64,000 nucleotides of DNA from CAMDPA01 sp965223035 (GTDB lineage Bacteria; Pseudomonadota; Alphaproteobacteria; Rhizobiales; Hyphomicrobiaceae): positions 806,001 through 870,000 of the forward strand of contig OZ244980.1 in assembly GCA_965223035.1 (NCBI GenBank), in the 5' to 3' direction. The notes beneath the pieces are model-generated. The model was not told the DNA's origin, did not search any database, and saw only the letters and a program-made list of their open reading frames with translations. Positions 8,483 through 16,598 of the stretch are shown here, piece by piece; the first letter of the stretch is position 1, and each line of letters opens with the position of its first letter. The position numbers and the translations under genes were made by a program.

Positions 8483-8713
8483 CCCGCTCCCCGTTCCTCT
8501 ACTCGCCACCCAGAACATCATGCCGTTGGGTGGCCCAGTGGAGGTATGGGGTGGAGGTATGGGGTGGAGGTATGGGGTGGAGGTATGGGGTGGAGGTATG
8601 GGGTGGAGGTATGGGGTGGAGGTATGGGGTGGAGGTATGGGGTGGAGGTATGGGGTGGAGGAACCGGGCGGGGAGCGGGCCGGCACGGGCGATTCCGCCT
8701 TTAGCGGACATGA
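8483..8713. repeat. P2-type palindrome expanded by a minisatellite
   Basis: The left arm begins CCCGCTCCCCGTTCCTC; the right end reads GGCGGGGAGCGGGCCGGCACG followed by GATTCCGCCTTTAGCGGACATGATG. The loop side contains the tandem array at 8539-8655. Confidence 0.65.
8539..8655. repeat. 13-bp minisatellite, nine perfect units
   Basis: The unit TGGAGGTATGGGG occurs nine times in a row with no mismatch, then a tenth unit breaks after TGGAGG. Perfect identity suggests recent slippage expansion and probable length variation between strains. It lies between the 3' ends of two convergent genes, and reading frames through it (repeats of PPHTSTPYLHPI) are artefacts. Confidence 0.97.
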
Positions 8714-8729
8714 TGGAGAGCGGCAGCCG

Positions 8730-9806
8730 TCACGCCGTGTCGGTCACGGCCCGATCTCGAAAGTGCGGGATCACGGTCTCGCCGAACAAGCGCACCGAAG
8801 CCTCCGCGTCTTCGAAGCTCATATCGTTGAAACAGACCTGCATCGAGACCTCGTCGCAGCCACCATAATCGTGGTCGAATTGGTGCAGCTGCTCAATGAT
8901 CTCGGCGGGGGTTCCGACAAACGCCGCGTTGTGCGCCAGCTGACTGTCGAACGTCTCGGCGGCGATCTTTTCGCGCATCATATCATAGCCCGCATAGTTC
9001 TGCGAAAGCTCGCCCCGCGCGTAATCGGACATGGCATCGTAAATGGATCGGAAGTGCCGTTCGATTGGACCCTTCGCCAGGCGCCGGGCCTGTTGCCCGT
9101 CCCGGTGACAAAACATGAAGACGGCGAGCATGATCTTCGGCTTGCCGGCGTGACCGGCGGAGCGCCAGGCCTCGCGGTAGATGCCGACCAGCTGCGCGGG
9201 GTCAGAGCCAACGCCAGGAATCGCCATCACCCAGTGACCCAGCCGGCCGGCGCGCTCGAACGATTGCGGTGTGGCAACCGCGGCGACATAGAAATTGGGT
9301 CGCGGCTTCTGCGTCGGCCGCGGCAGCGACGTCACGTTCTCAAAACTATGGAACTCGCCCCGCGATGAGACATTCTCCTGCTCCAGCAGCAGGGTGACCT
9401 GCGCCAGGCCTTCTTCGAAGCGGGCAACGCTCTCGTCCATGCTAATGCCGAAATGGCGAAACTCGAAGGGTAGGAACGCGCGGGCGAAACCAACGTCAAG
9501 GCGTCCGCCGCACAGGGCATCGAGCATGGCGATTTCGCCGGCGAGCTTCAGCGGATGATTGAACACCGGCAGTACTGCTCCGGTCACCATCCGCGCGGTT
9601 TTGGTTCGCTGCGCGGCCGCCGACAGGAACAGCATCGGGTTCGGGCTGTAGCCGCCCCAAGGGTGGAAGTAGTGCTCAACGATCCGAACCGTCGAATAGC
9701 CGAAGGGATCGCACAGCTCGACCAGCGTTAGGGCCTCATCGAAGTAGCGCTGAGCGGGCTTTTGCTCCGGCCGAACGTCGGGGAAAAACTGCATCCCAAA
9801 CTGCAT
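8730..9806 (-). CDS. LLM-class flavin-dependent oxidoreductase
   Basis: A 358-residue luciferase-like flavoprotein: MQFGMQFFPDV strand at the start, VEHYFHPWGGY, TARMVTGAVLPVFNHP, and GGRLDVGFARAFLPFEF are the family core. I chose the second ATG (9806) because GAGG sits six bases before it, the same arrangement as the LLM gene at 7403; the ATG at 9812 abuts that GAGG. A palindromic operator and promoter lie about 50-90 bases upstream. The substrate is unknown; similar genes accompany xenobiotic catabolism. Confidence 0.9.
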   Translation of the reverse strand: MQFGMQFFPDVRPEQKPAQRYFDEALTLVELCDPFGYSTVRIVEHYFHPWGGYSPNPMLFLSAAAQRTKTARMVTGAVLPVFNHPLKLAGEIAMLDALCGGRLDVGFARAFLPFEFRHFGISMDESVARFEEGLAQVTLLLEQENVSSRGEFHSFENVTSLPRPTQKPRPNFYVAAVATPQSFERAGRLGHWVMAIPGVGSDPAQLVGIYREAWRSAGHAGKPKIMLAVFMFCHRDGQQARRLAKGPIERHFRSIYDAMSDYARGELSQNYAGYDMMREKIAAETFDSQLAHNAAFVGTPAEIIEQLHQFDHDYGGCDEVSMQVCFNDMSFEDAEASVRLFGETVIPHFRDRAVTDTA

Positions 9807-9859
9807 GTTCATCCTCGCGGACGCGCCTTGTCGCCGGCGGTCAACAACATCTTAAGACC

Positions 9860-9872
9860 GGTACAGTGTACC
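9860..9872 (-). promoter_or_regulatory. Palindromic operator candidate before the LLM gene
   Basis: GGTACAGTGTACC is a perfect 6+1+6 inverted repeat. It overlaps the predicted -10 box of the leftward promoter, a position expected for a repressor of TetR or GntR type. No such regulator gene is adjacent. Confidence 0.4.
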
Positions 9873-9895
9873 ACTATGTCTCATTAATCAGTCAA
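9865..9895 (-). promoter_or_regulatory. Predicted promoter of the leftward LLM gene
   Basis: On the minus strand TTGACT (9890-9895) is followed after 19 bases by TACACT (9865-9870). The remaining 9896-10142 gap has only short GTGAACC and CCATGG iterations near 10086-10130 and no gene. Confidence 0.35.
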
Positions 9896-10142
9896 CTGGC
9901 TGTCAGACACGCAAGATGTGTCGGCTGCCCGTGACGCGTGAACAGGTGTTGTCCCGGATGGCCTTGACGCAGCGGTACGATGGGCCCGGCATCTATGCAC
10001 GGGGCTGCGCAAGGCCAGCGCAAGACAGGCTTGGCCTGGGCGGGACGAAGCAAAACTGATCGCAGCTGTCGAGCCGGCGGTGAGCCATGGACCATGGACC
10101 GTGAACCGTGAACCGTGGGCGGTGGACCTTAAACGATGCCGG

Positions 10143-11888
10143 CTAACCTTGATGCAGCACCAGCTGTGGGAACGGGATCGTCCAACCGTTGACGTTGCAG
10201 GCCTCCACCGTGAGCCGGGCGATTTCCCGCTCCACTTCCTCGTACAAATGCGCGACCTCACCGACCAGGTCCGCTTCGACCTCATAGTCGATCGACGAGG
10301 TGCCGGCGCGCAACAGCTCGACCTGGACCTTGACGATGGCTTCGGCGGGCACGAAGCGGGCCAGGCCGGCCTGCACATACGCGCGCAGCCGTTGCGGCAG
10401 CTGCTCGGTGGCGATCGCTTGGTGACGGTAATCGACGCCAAACACAATTTCGACCCGGAAGCCGTTGGAGAGGTTGCGTGGTGCCTGCTCCAAAAAGTCG
10501 GAGGTGGGATAGGTCACCCACGCACCGCCAAGCTCGATGATTTGCACCAGCTCCGGCGTTTGCACGGCGACGCGGCCTAGCTTGCCGTCGCTCAACTGCA
10601 CCCAATCGCCCTTGCGGGTCGGAAACCAGGCTTCCTCGACGCCGGCCGGACGCGAGTGCAATCCGGCCAGCTCTCGCACGGGTATCGTGAAACTACCCCC
10701 TTCCAGGTCGGGATTGATCAGGTCCGTGTAGTAGCCGAGGTTGGCGACCCGCCAAGGCACGCCGTTCAGCTTGACGCGCTCGCCCTCCTGCACGGCGCCG
10801 AGGTTCAAAAGCAGGGTGGTCTGCTCCACGAGCGTCGGGATCATCTTCAACCCGATCCAAGCCAGCGCGACCGAAAATACGGCGACGACGGCGAGCAACA
10901 ACCAGTCGTTGCGCATATTGAGCACGACCAGCATCGCCAACACGGCGACAATGATCGTCGCCAGATGATAGATCAGGCTGACTAGGCGGGTCACGAATGA
11001 GCGGTCGATGCCCTGACGTCGGCGGATCGCCTCCAGCAACCGTGCCAACAGGCGCATGATGATGAAAACGCCGGCGAAGGCGGCCAGCGCAAGCAGCAAA
11101 TTGGTCCCACGGTCGCGAATGAAGCGAGCCGTCGCGGTGCCGAGCCGGCTGTTGGAGCCCGACTGTTCCTTGAGGCGTAGCGCCAATTGCTGCTTGGATG
11201 TCTGGGCCAGATTGCTCGCTTCCTTAGCGCGCTTGTCCCAGACCATTAGCATGCGCGCGATCAGGGCTTGGGCCGCTTCGAAATCGTTGGTGTCGACATT
11301 TTGGGCGGTGGTTTGCAGGGCCTTGAGCCGTTCGAGCGCCCGGTCTGCCACCTCCTGACGGCGCTCCGCTTGGGCGATGACGCCCTTAAGACTGTCAATG
11401 CGGCGGGCGACTTCCGTAGCCTCCTTGACCATATTGACGAACGGCTCAGCGAGGCTCTCCAGCTCTTCTTGAAGATTGAATTTCTTTTGCGTGTCGCTAT
11501 CGAATTCGGCCTCGGTGACACCGGTCGACAGGTCCGATATCTGGGCTTCGATTTGATCGAGTTTGGCGCTCGCCGCCTCGACCTCTTTGGTCAACTCCTT
11601 CTTCGAGGCGTCTTCCTTCGCCTCGCTGAGCTTTTGCTTCAAGTCCTTGACGATCGCGGCTTGCTCGGCTTCGGCCGCGATCAATTTATCCAAACCTGAC
11701 AGCGCCTCCATCGCCTCGGAGCGCTGCTTGGCCTGTTGCTGGTTCTCCTCGGCCTTGCGATCGGCCAGCGCGTCGTCAGGCAGGTTTTGGGCCAGCGCAG
11801 CCAGGCCTGACCCCAGGCCAAGCATGAGGACGAGGAAAGCTATCGCGGCGAGGCGGAATCGAGCGTGGGCGATGGCGTGTAACGGCAT
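10143..11888 (-). CDS. MscS-family mechanosensitive channel with coiled-coil periplasmic domain
   Basis: A 581-residue inner-membrane protein expected to open under membrane tension. Residues 1-31 are a clear signal peptide ending GLAALAQ. Residues 35-210 are Lys/Glu/Ala-rich coiled coil, the periplasmic domain. Transmembrane helices follow (about 255-280 and 300-345), then the MscS beta domain and a cytoplasmic alpha/beta domain ending VNGWTIPFPQ. I chose the ATG at 11888 because it starts the signal peptide; the frame stays open 318 bases further upstream, but that stretch has no protein character. Confidence 0.88.
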   Translation of the reverse strand: MPLHAIAHARFRLAAIAFLVLMLGLGSGLAALAQNLPDDALADRKAEENQQQAKQRSEAMEALSGLDKLIAAEAEQAAIVKDLKQKLSEAKEDASKKELTKEVEAASAKLDQIEAQISDLSTGVTEAEFDSDTQKKFNLQEELESLAEPFVNMVKEATEVARRIDSLKGVIAQAERRQEVADRALERLKALQTTAQNVDTNDFEAAQALIARMLMVWDKRAKEASNLAQTSKQQLALRLKEQSGSNSRLGTATARFIRDRGTNLLLALAAFAGVFIIMRLLARLLEAIRRRQGIDRSFVTRLVSLIYHLATIIVAVLAMLVVLNMRNDWLLLAVVAVFSVALAWIGLKMIPTLVEQTTLLLNLGAVQEGERVKLNGVPWRVANLGYYTDLINPDLEGGSFTIPVRELAGLHSRPAGVEEAWFPTRKGDWVQLSDGKLGRVAVQTPELVQIIELGGAWVTYPTSDFLEQAPRNLSNGFRVEIVFGVDYRHQAIATEQLPQRLRAYVQAGLARFVPAEAIVKVQVELLRAGTSSIDYEVEADLVGEVAHLYEEVEREIARLTVEACNVNGWTIPFPQLVLHQG

Positions 11889-12245
11889 GGCAGTCCGAGA
11901 TGGGTCGGAACGAGTTTGACCGCCCGAGCGCCAGCTTTCCCTGTCGGGTGGGCTTCTGTGCTGCAGGCGGTTCGCGGTATGCGGCGTAAAGTGCCGCCGA
12001 CCAAAGCACCAGCCTTCGGGGGAGAAAAGATGATGTGCGCAACCGCGCAAAATCGGCCAGCCGCGCGCGCAGTGTCGCCGCATTAATGCGATCATCCCGA
12101 TGATCATACGCGCCCCCGTCGCTGCCCGAGCGAGACCGAACCGCTGGCACATCGCAACTGAACTGGATCCTCCGGCGGATGCTTGGTTCTCGGCTCGCCC
12201 GCTCAAGTGGTCGCTAAGCAGAGGCAGGGCTCGGTCGGCGCACGG
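11889..12245. other. Intergenic stretch between the channel gene and efp
   Basis: I see no recognisable gene, repeat or terminator here. Frames across it on either strand lack domains and ribosome binding sites. Confidence 0.4.
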
Positions 12246-12815
12246 TCAATCCTTGGCGCGTTCGACAAATGAGCCGTCAGCGGTGGATACGACAACGCGG
12301 GTACCAGCTTCGATGTAGGGCGGCACCATGATGCGTGCGCCGTTTTCCAGTTTCGCTGGCTTGTAGGAGGACGATGCGGTCTGCCCCTTGACGACGGGAT
12401 CTGCTTCCGTGATCTCCAACGTCACCCTGGGCGGCAGCTCGATGGCAATCGGATTGCCCTCATGGAGCGAGACCGAACAGGTCATGTTCTCCTGCAACCA
12501 TTGAGACTGATCGCCGATGATGTCGTCCGTGATCACAATTTGATCGAACGTCTCTGGTTGCATAAAGTTGTAGCCGGTTTCGTCCTGGTAAAGATAATCG
12601 AAGTCCTTCTCTTCCAGGTACGCCCGCTCCACTTGATCGGTGGTCCGGTACCGTTCAACGACCTTCACTCCGTCGGCGATGCGGCGCAGCTCGAGATGGG
12701 TGACGGGCACGCCTTTACCTGGGTGAATGTTTTCTGCCTTCATCACGACGGCCAGTTTGCCGTCGAGATCCAACACATTGCCTTTGCGGACCGAGCTTGC
12801 GATGACCTTTACCAC
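12246..12815 (-). CDS. efp: Elongation factor P
   Basis: A 189-residue EF-P that relieves ribosome stalling at polyproline. Start is GTG at 12815: it begins VKVIASSVRKGNVL, the family N-terminus, and has GGAG seven bases upstream; the in-frame ATG at 12869 would add unrelated residues. The N-terminal KOW-like domain carries the modification loop HPGKG with Lys34, followed by two OB domains. Lys34 is the residue beta-lysylated by EpmA, and epmA lies divergently next door. The C-terminus has the ordinary domain III motifs. Confidence 0.97.
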   Translation of the reverse strand: MVKVIASSVRKGNVLDLDGKLAVVMKAENIHPGKGVPVTHLELRRIADGVKVVERYRTTDQVERAYLEEKDFDYLYQDETGYNFMQPETFDQIVITDDIIGDQSQWLQENMTCSVSLHEGNPIAIELPPRVTLEITEADPVVKGQTASSSYKPAKLENGARIMVPPYIEAGTRVVVSTADGSFVERAKD

Positions 12816-13028
12816 GTTTGCTCTCCATTGCGTCGGGCGGCCAGGCCTGGCCGCCGTCGGACCGTTCAATCCTTCACGGGCAAGAGCCCAATAGCCTGAA
12901 TTGGCAGTGCTCTTTGCACCAAAACAGGCGCGAGGCTACCCGCGATCGGGTGGACGGGCTGCGGTTGACGGCGTTGATGGGTACCATCAGCAGTGACCGC
13001 GCTATGCGTCAGAGTTAGCTGGCACCCT

Positions 13029-13127
13029 CCCGCTCCCCCGCCCGGCCATCCCATGGCACGCTTCTCTGGGTGGCCGGGCGGGGGAGCGGGCCGGCGCGGC
13101 GATTCCGCCAAAGGCGGGCATGATCTA
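13029..13127. repeat. P2-type palindrome with 20-bp perfect arms
   Basis: The left arm 13029-13048 and the right arm 13071-13090 are exact inverse complements (CCCGCTCCCCCGCCCGGCCA), with a 22-base loop containing ATGGCACG. The conserved tail GATTCCGCC...GGCGGGCATGATCTA follows. It sits in the efp-epmA divergent region, otherwise empty from 12816 to 13276. Confidence 0.85.
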
Positions 13128-13276
13128 TGTGTCGTGCTGCGGCTTCTTAGCCGGTTCGTCCGGCTAGGCCAAGTCGGCCGCTGGCTGTCCGTGTTGCCGA
13201 GGCCGGGTCGGCCGATGACCGGTGCCAAGTCGGGGACCGTTGGCAGCAAATCGATCTGTCGAAAGTGAGGCTATGA

Positions 13277-14311
13277 ATGCAGCAGGGCTCGCCAAGGTGG
13301 AACCGGTCCACACATGCCGATCGTCGGCCGGTCTTGCTAGCGCGGAATCGGATCAAGAGCGCGCTGCGCGCCTGGTTTGCAGATCAGGGGTTCGTCGAGG
13401 TCGATGGCGCGTGCTTACAGGTCTCGCCGGGCAACGAGACCCACCTGCACGCCTTTGCAACGACGTTGGTCAACGAGGATGGGTCTGAGCTGCCGCGTTA
13501 CCTGCAGACCAGTCCCGAGTTCTCCATGAAAAAGCTGCTGGGGGCCGGCGAGACCCGCATCTATGCGTTTGCTCCGAGCTTCCGCAATCGCGAGCGGGGG
13601 CCGTTGCACGCGCCGGAATTCACCATGCTCGAATGGTACCGGACCGATGCGCCCTATCAACAGCTGTGGCAGGACTGCGCCGCCATCCTCAAGACAGCGG
13701 CCGACGCGGTGGCCGTGGAGGCCTTTCACCATCACGGCTTAAGCTGTGATCCGCGCGCCTCGCCGATGCCGCTCACGGTCCGCGACGCGCTGCTGGGCAA
13801 CGATCGGATCGGACTCGACCTCAATTTGGTGCTAACCGCGTCGGGGCCCAATCTGGATGCGCTGAAAAGTTGGGGTCGGCGGCGGGGCGGCCGGCCGGTC
13901 GGTGATTGGGGGACTTGGTTCAGCCATGCGATCGTCGAGGCCACGCGGCAGTTCGGCGCACCGACGCCCGGCCTGTTGATCGAATACCCGGCAGTTGAGT
14001 CGGCATTGGCCCGTCCCTTGGTCTGCGATCCGCGTTACGCGCAGCGGTTCGAGCTGTTCGTCTGCGGGGTGGAATTGGCGAATGGCTGTGCCGAACTCGG
14101 CGATCCGATCGAGCTGCGCCGACGCCTCCAACATCAAATGAACGAGCGTCAACGCCTGTATGGCGAGCATTATCCGATTGACAAGGCAATGTTGGCCGCA
14201 CTCGGCGAGATGCCGCCAGCATGCGGCTGTGCGCTCGGCTTTGACCGATTGGTCATGCTGGCGACCGGCGCGCAGCACATTGAACTTGTTCAATGGGTGC
14301 CCCCTTGCTAA
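13277..14311 (+). CDS. epmA: EF-P--(R)-beta-lysine ligase
   Basis: A 344-residue truncated class II lysyl-tRNA synthetase paralogue (GenX/PoxA/YjeA). It lacks the anticodon-binding domain and keeps the catalytic core: YLQTSPEFSMKKLL, FAPSFRNRE (motif 2), HAPEFTMLEWYR, ELANGCAEL and GCALGFDRLVML (motif 3). It activates (R)-beta-lysine and attaches it to Lys34 of EF-P. The ATG at 13277 follows GTGAGG by six bases. Divergent from efp. No epmB (lysine 2,3-aminomutase) is in the window. Confidence 0.96.
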   Translation: MQQGSPRWNRSTHADRRPVLLARNRIKSALRAWFADQGFVEVDGACLQVSPGNETHLHAFATTLVNEDGSELPRYLQTSPEFSMKKLLGAGETRIYAFAPSFRNRERGPLHAPEFTMLEWYRTDAPYQQLWQDCAAILKTAADAVAVEAFHHHGLSCDPRASPMPLTVRDALLGNDRIGLDLNLVLTASGPNLDALKSWGRRRGGRPVGDWGTWFSHAIVEATRQFGAPTPGLLIEYPAVESALARPLVCDPRYAQRFELFVCGVELANGCAELGDPIELRRRLQHQMNERQRLYGEHYPIDKAMLAALGEMPPACGCALGFDRLVMLATGAQHIELVQWVPPC

Positions 14312-14479
14312 CGGTCGAAGCAAGGCGGATGTCGGGGGCATGAGCGATGGTCCTTTTACGAGCCATTGAGCCAGGGGCAGCACGGGATCTATGCTTGGCT
14401 GAGATCTGTTAGCGTTCGCAACGTGAGGCGCTGCCCCTGCCATGCTTGCCCCCGTCATCGCCAAGAGGTTCAGTCCGCC

Positions 14480-16594
14480 GTGAAGCGACCGATGCGCACA
14501 ATTGGTGCTGACTCGGGCGGTACCTTTACCGATCTTGTCGAGATCGACGAGCGCGGAAAGATCAGTTTTGAAAAGGCGTTTTCGACGCCGCAGGCAACGC
14601 ATCACGGCGTGCTCGATGCGCTTGAGGCGCTGGCACGGACCCACAGAATATCCGTGTCGGACGTGCTGGAGAGCACCGGCCGCTTCGCGCATGGCACAAC
14701 CGTGTCAACCAATGCGGTGATCCAACGCACCGGCAGCCGCGTCGGCCTATTGATCACGCATGGCTTCGAGGACACGCTGACCATCGCGCGCGGACCGTTG
14801 GGCCGCACCGGCGGACTTCCGCTGGCCCAAGCGCGGGATTTTCTGCACACCGAGGTGCCGGCGCCATTGGTGCCGAAGCAGCTGACGGTCGGTCTGAGGG
14901 AGCGCGTGTCTGTGACCGGTGAGGTGCTATGCGCCTTGCGCGAAACGGAGGTCCGTGCGGCGCTGACCACGTTGATGGAACGTGGCGCTGAAAGCATCGC
15001 CGTTTGCCTGTTGTGGGCGTTCCGCAATCCGGCGCACGAGGCGCTGGTCGGCCGCATCGCCGCCGAACTCGCACCGCATCTGCCGGTGAGCCTTTCCAGC
15101 CAGGTCGCACCGCGGATCGGCGAGTTCGAGCGCTGCGTGACCACCGTCATCAACGCCTACGTTGGCCCGATCACCACCGGCTATATCCAGGCCCTGCAAG
15201 CGCGCTTGGCCGAGGATGGTTTTGCCGGTCGGTTGCAGGTGATGAAGTCATCGGGCGGCGTGACCTTTCCCGAACGGGTGCCGGCGGAGGCCGTCTCGAT
15301 CATCAATTCCGGTCCGATCGGCGGTCTCGTGGCCGCCCGGCACATCGGTCGACTGTTGGGCTACGACAACATCCTGACCGCCGATATGGGAGGTACCAGC
15401 TTCGACGTCGGCATTATCGCCGGCGGCGCCTTCGAGGAGACCGGTAACCCGTTCGTCGACCAGGGGCTGCCGCTGCAGATTCCGGCCATCGACGTGGTGA
15501 CCATCGGCGCCGGTGGCGGGTCGATCGCCTGGACCGATGGTTATCGGCTGCAGGTCGGGCCGTTGAGCGCCGGCGCCGATCCAGGGCCGGTGTGCTATGG
15601 TCGGGGCGGTCAGGAGCCAACCGTCACGGACGCGCTGGTCACGCTCGGCATCATCGATCCCGACCATTTCTTTGGCGGTCGACACCGCTTGGACAAGCGC
15701 GCGGCCGAGCACGCCATCGAAACTCGCATCGCCAAACCGCTCGGTCTGACGACCGTGGCCGCCGCGGCCGGAATCTACGAGGTGATCACGCAGCGCATGG
15801 CCGATCTGATCCGCAAGGCGACGGTGGAAAGTGGCAACGATCCGAAGGACTTCTGTCTGCTGGCCTATGGTGGCGCGGCCGGCGCGCACTGCGCGCACTT
15901 CGCCGCCGCCTTGGGCATCGCCAAAGTGGTGATTCCGCACGCTGCGGCAGCCTTCTCCGCGCTCGGCTGTGCCCTGGCCGACATCCAGTTCAGCCATTCG
16001 CGCTCTGAGCCGGTGCCGCTCACTGACGTGGGCATCGCTGCGTCAACCATCAACGATACCGTCGCAGCAGTGAAACAGGTGGTGATCGACGACATCGTGG
16101 CGGCCGACATTGCCGTTGGCGAGGTCGTGTTCGCGCTGATGCTGGAGCTGCGTTACGTCGGTCAAATGAATGAGGTGACCGTCGCCTGGGATGGCCTGCA
16201 ATTGGGCGACGGCGACATCGCGCGGCTGCGGCGCGCCTTTGAAGCACACTACGTCGACCGGTTCGGTGCTGGCACGACACATGCGGGCAGCGAGATAGAG
16301 CTGATCAGCGTGCGCGTCGAAGCGGTGAAGACGGTGCCGAAGCCAGACTTCGCGACGCTGGCTGAGCGGCCGGAGCGTGCCGTCGGCAACGAGACAAAAG
16401 CCCACCGGCCGGTTTATCAGCATGGCGCCGGCTGGCTCGATGCAGCGGTGCTGGCATTCGATGGGCTGGTTGCCGGGCATGCCGTGCAAGGCCCGGCGGT
16501 GATCGAGCACCAGACGACGACGGTGTGGCTGCCGCCACGCACGTCCGCGACGCTTGATGTCTACGGAAACCTCGCAATTGTGCCTGACCGGTGA
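14480..16594 (+). CDS. hyuA: Hydantoinase/oxoprolinase subunit A (HyuA)
   Basis: A 704-residue ATP-dependent subunit of the N-methylhydantoinase / 5-oxoprolinase / acetone carboxylase superfamily. The actin-like ATPase signature GADSGGTFTDLV is at about 9-20, HGTTVSTNAV follows near 73-82, and TADMGGTSFDV is the second phosphate loop. I chose GTG 14480 (with AAGAGG 12 bases upstream); ATG 14492 is the alternative. It works with HyuB, which starts four bases after its stop. The substrate (a cyclic amide or a carboxylation substrate) cannot be decided from sequence. Confidence 0.92.
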   Translation: MKRPMRTIGADSGGTFTDLVEIDERGKISFEKAFSTPQATHHGVLDALEALARTHRISVSDVLESTGRFAHGTTVSTNAVIQRTGSRVGLLITHGFEDTLTIARGPLGRTGGLPLAQARDFLHTEVPAPLVPKQLTVGLRERVSVTGEVLCALRETEVRAALTTLMERGAESIAVCLLWAFRNPAHEALVGRIAAELAPHLPVSLSSQVAPRIGEFERCVTTVINAYVGPITTGYIQALQARLAEDGFAGRLQVMKSSGGVTFPERVPAEAVSIINSGPIGGLVAARHIGRLLGYDNILTADMGGTSFDVGIIAGGAFEETGNPFVDQGLPLQIPAIDVVTIGAGGGSIAWTDGYRLQVGPLSAGADPGPVCYGRGGQEPTVTDALVTLGIIDPDHFFGGRHRLDKRAAEHAIETRIAKPLGLTTVAAAAGIYEVITQRMADLIRKATVESGNDPKDFCLLAYGGAAGAHCAHFAAALGIAKVVIPHAAAAFSALGCALADIQFSHSRSEPVPLTDVGIAASTINDTVAAVKQVVIDDIVAADIAVGEVVFALMLELRYVGQMNEVTVAWDGLQLGDGDIARLRRAFEAHYVDRFGAGTTHAGSEIELISVRVEAVKTVPKPDFATLAERPERAVGNETKAHRPVYQHGAGWLDAAVLAFDGLVAGHAVQGPAVIEHQTTTVWLPPRTSATLDVYGNLAIVPDR

Positions 16595-16598
16595 CGCC

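Noticed and set aside
8499..8711. Leftward frame coding repeated PPHTSTPYLHPI
   Set aside because: It is a translation of the 13-bp minisatellite; 13 is not a multiple of 3 so all three frames give a repeating peptide. No ribosome binding site.
8520..9368. Long rightward frame across the minisatellite and the LLM gene
   Set aside because: It is antisense to the leftward LLM gene, which has clear family motifs; this frame has none.
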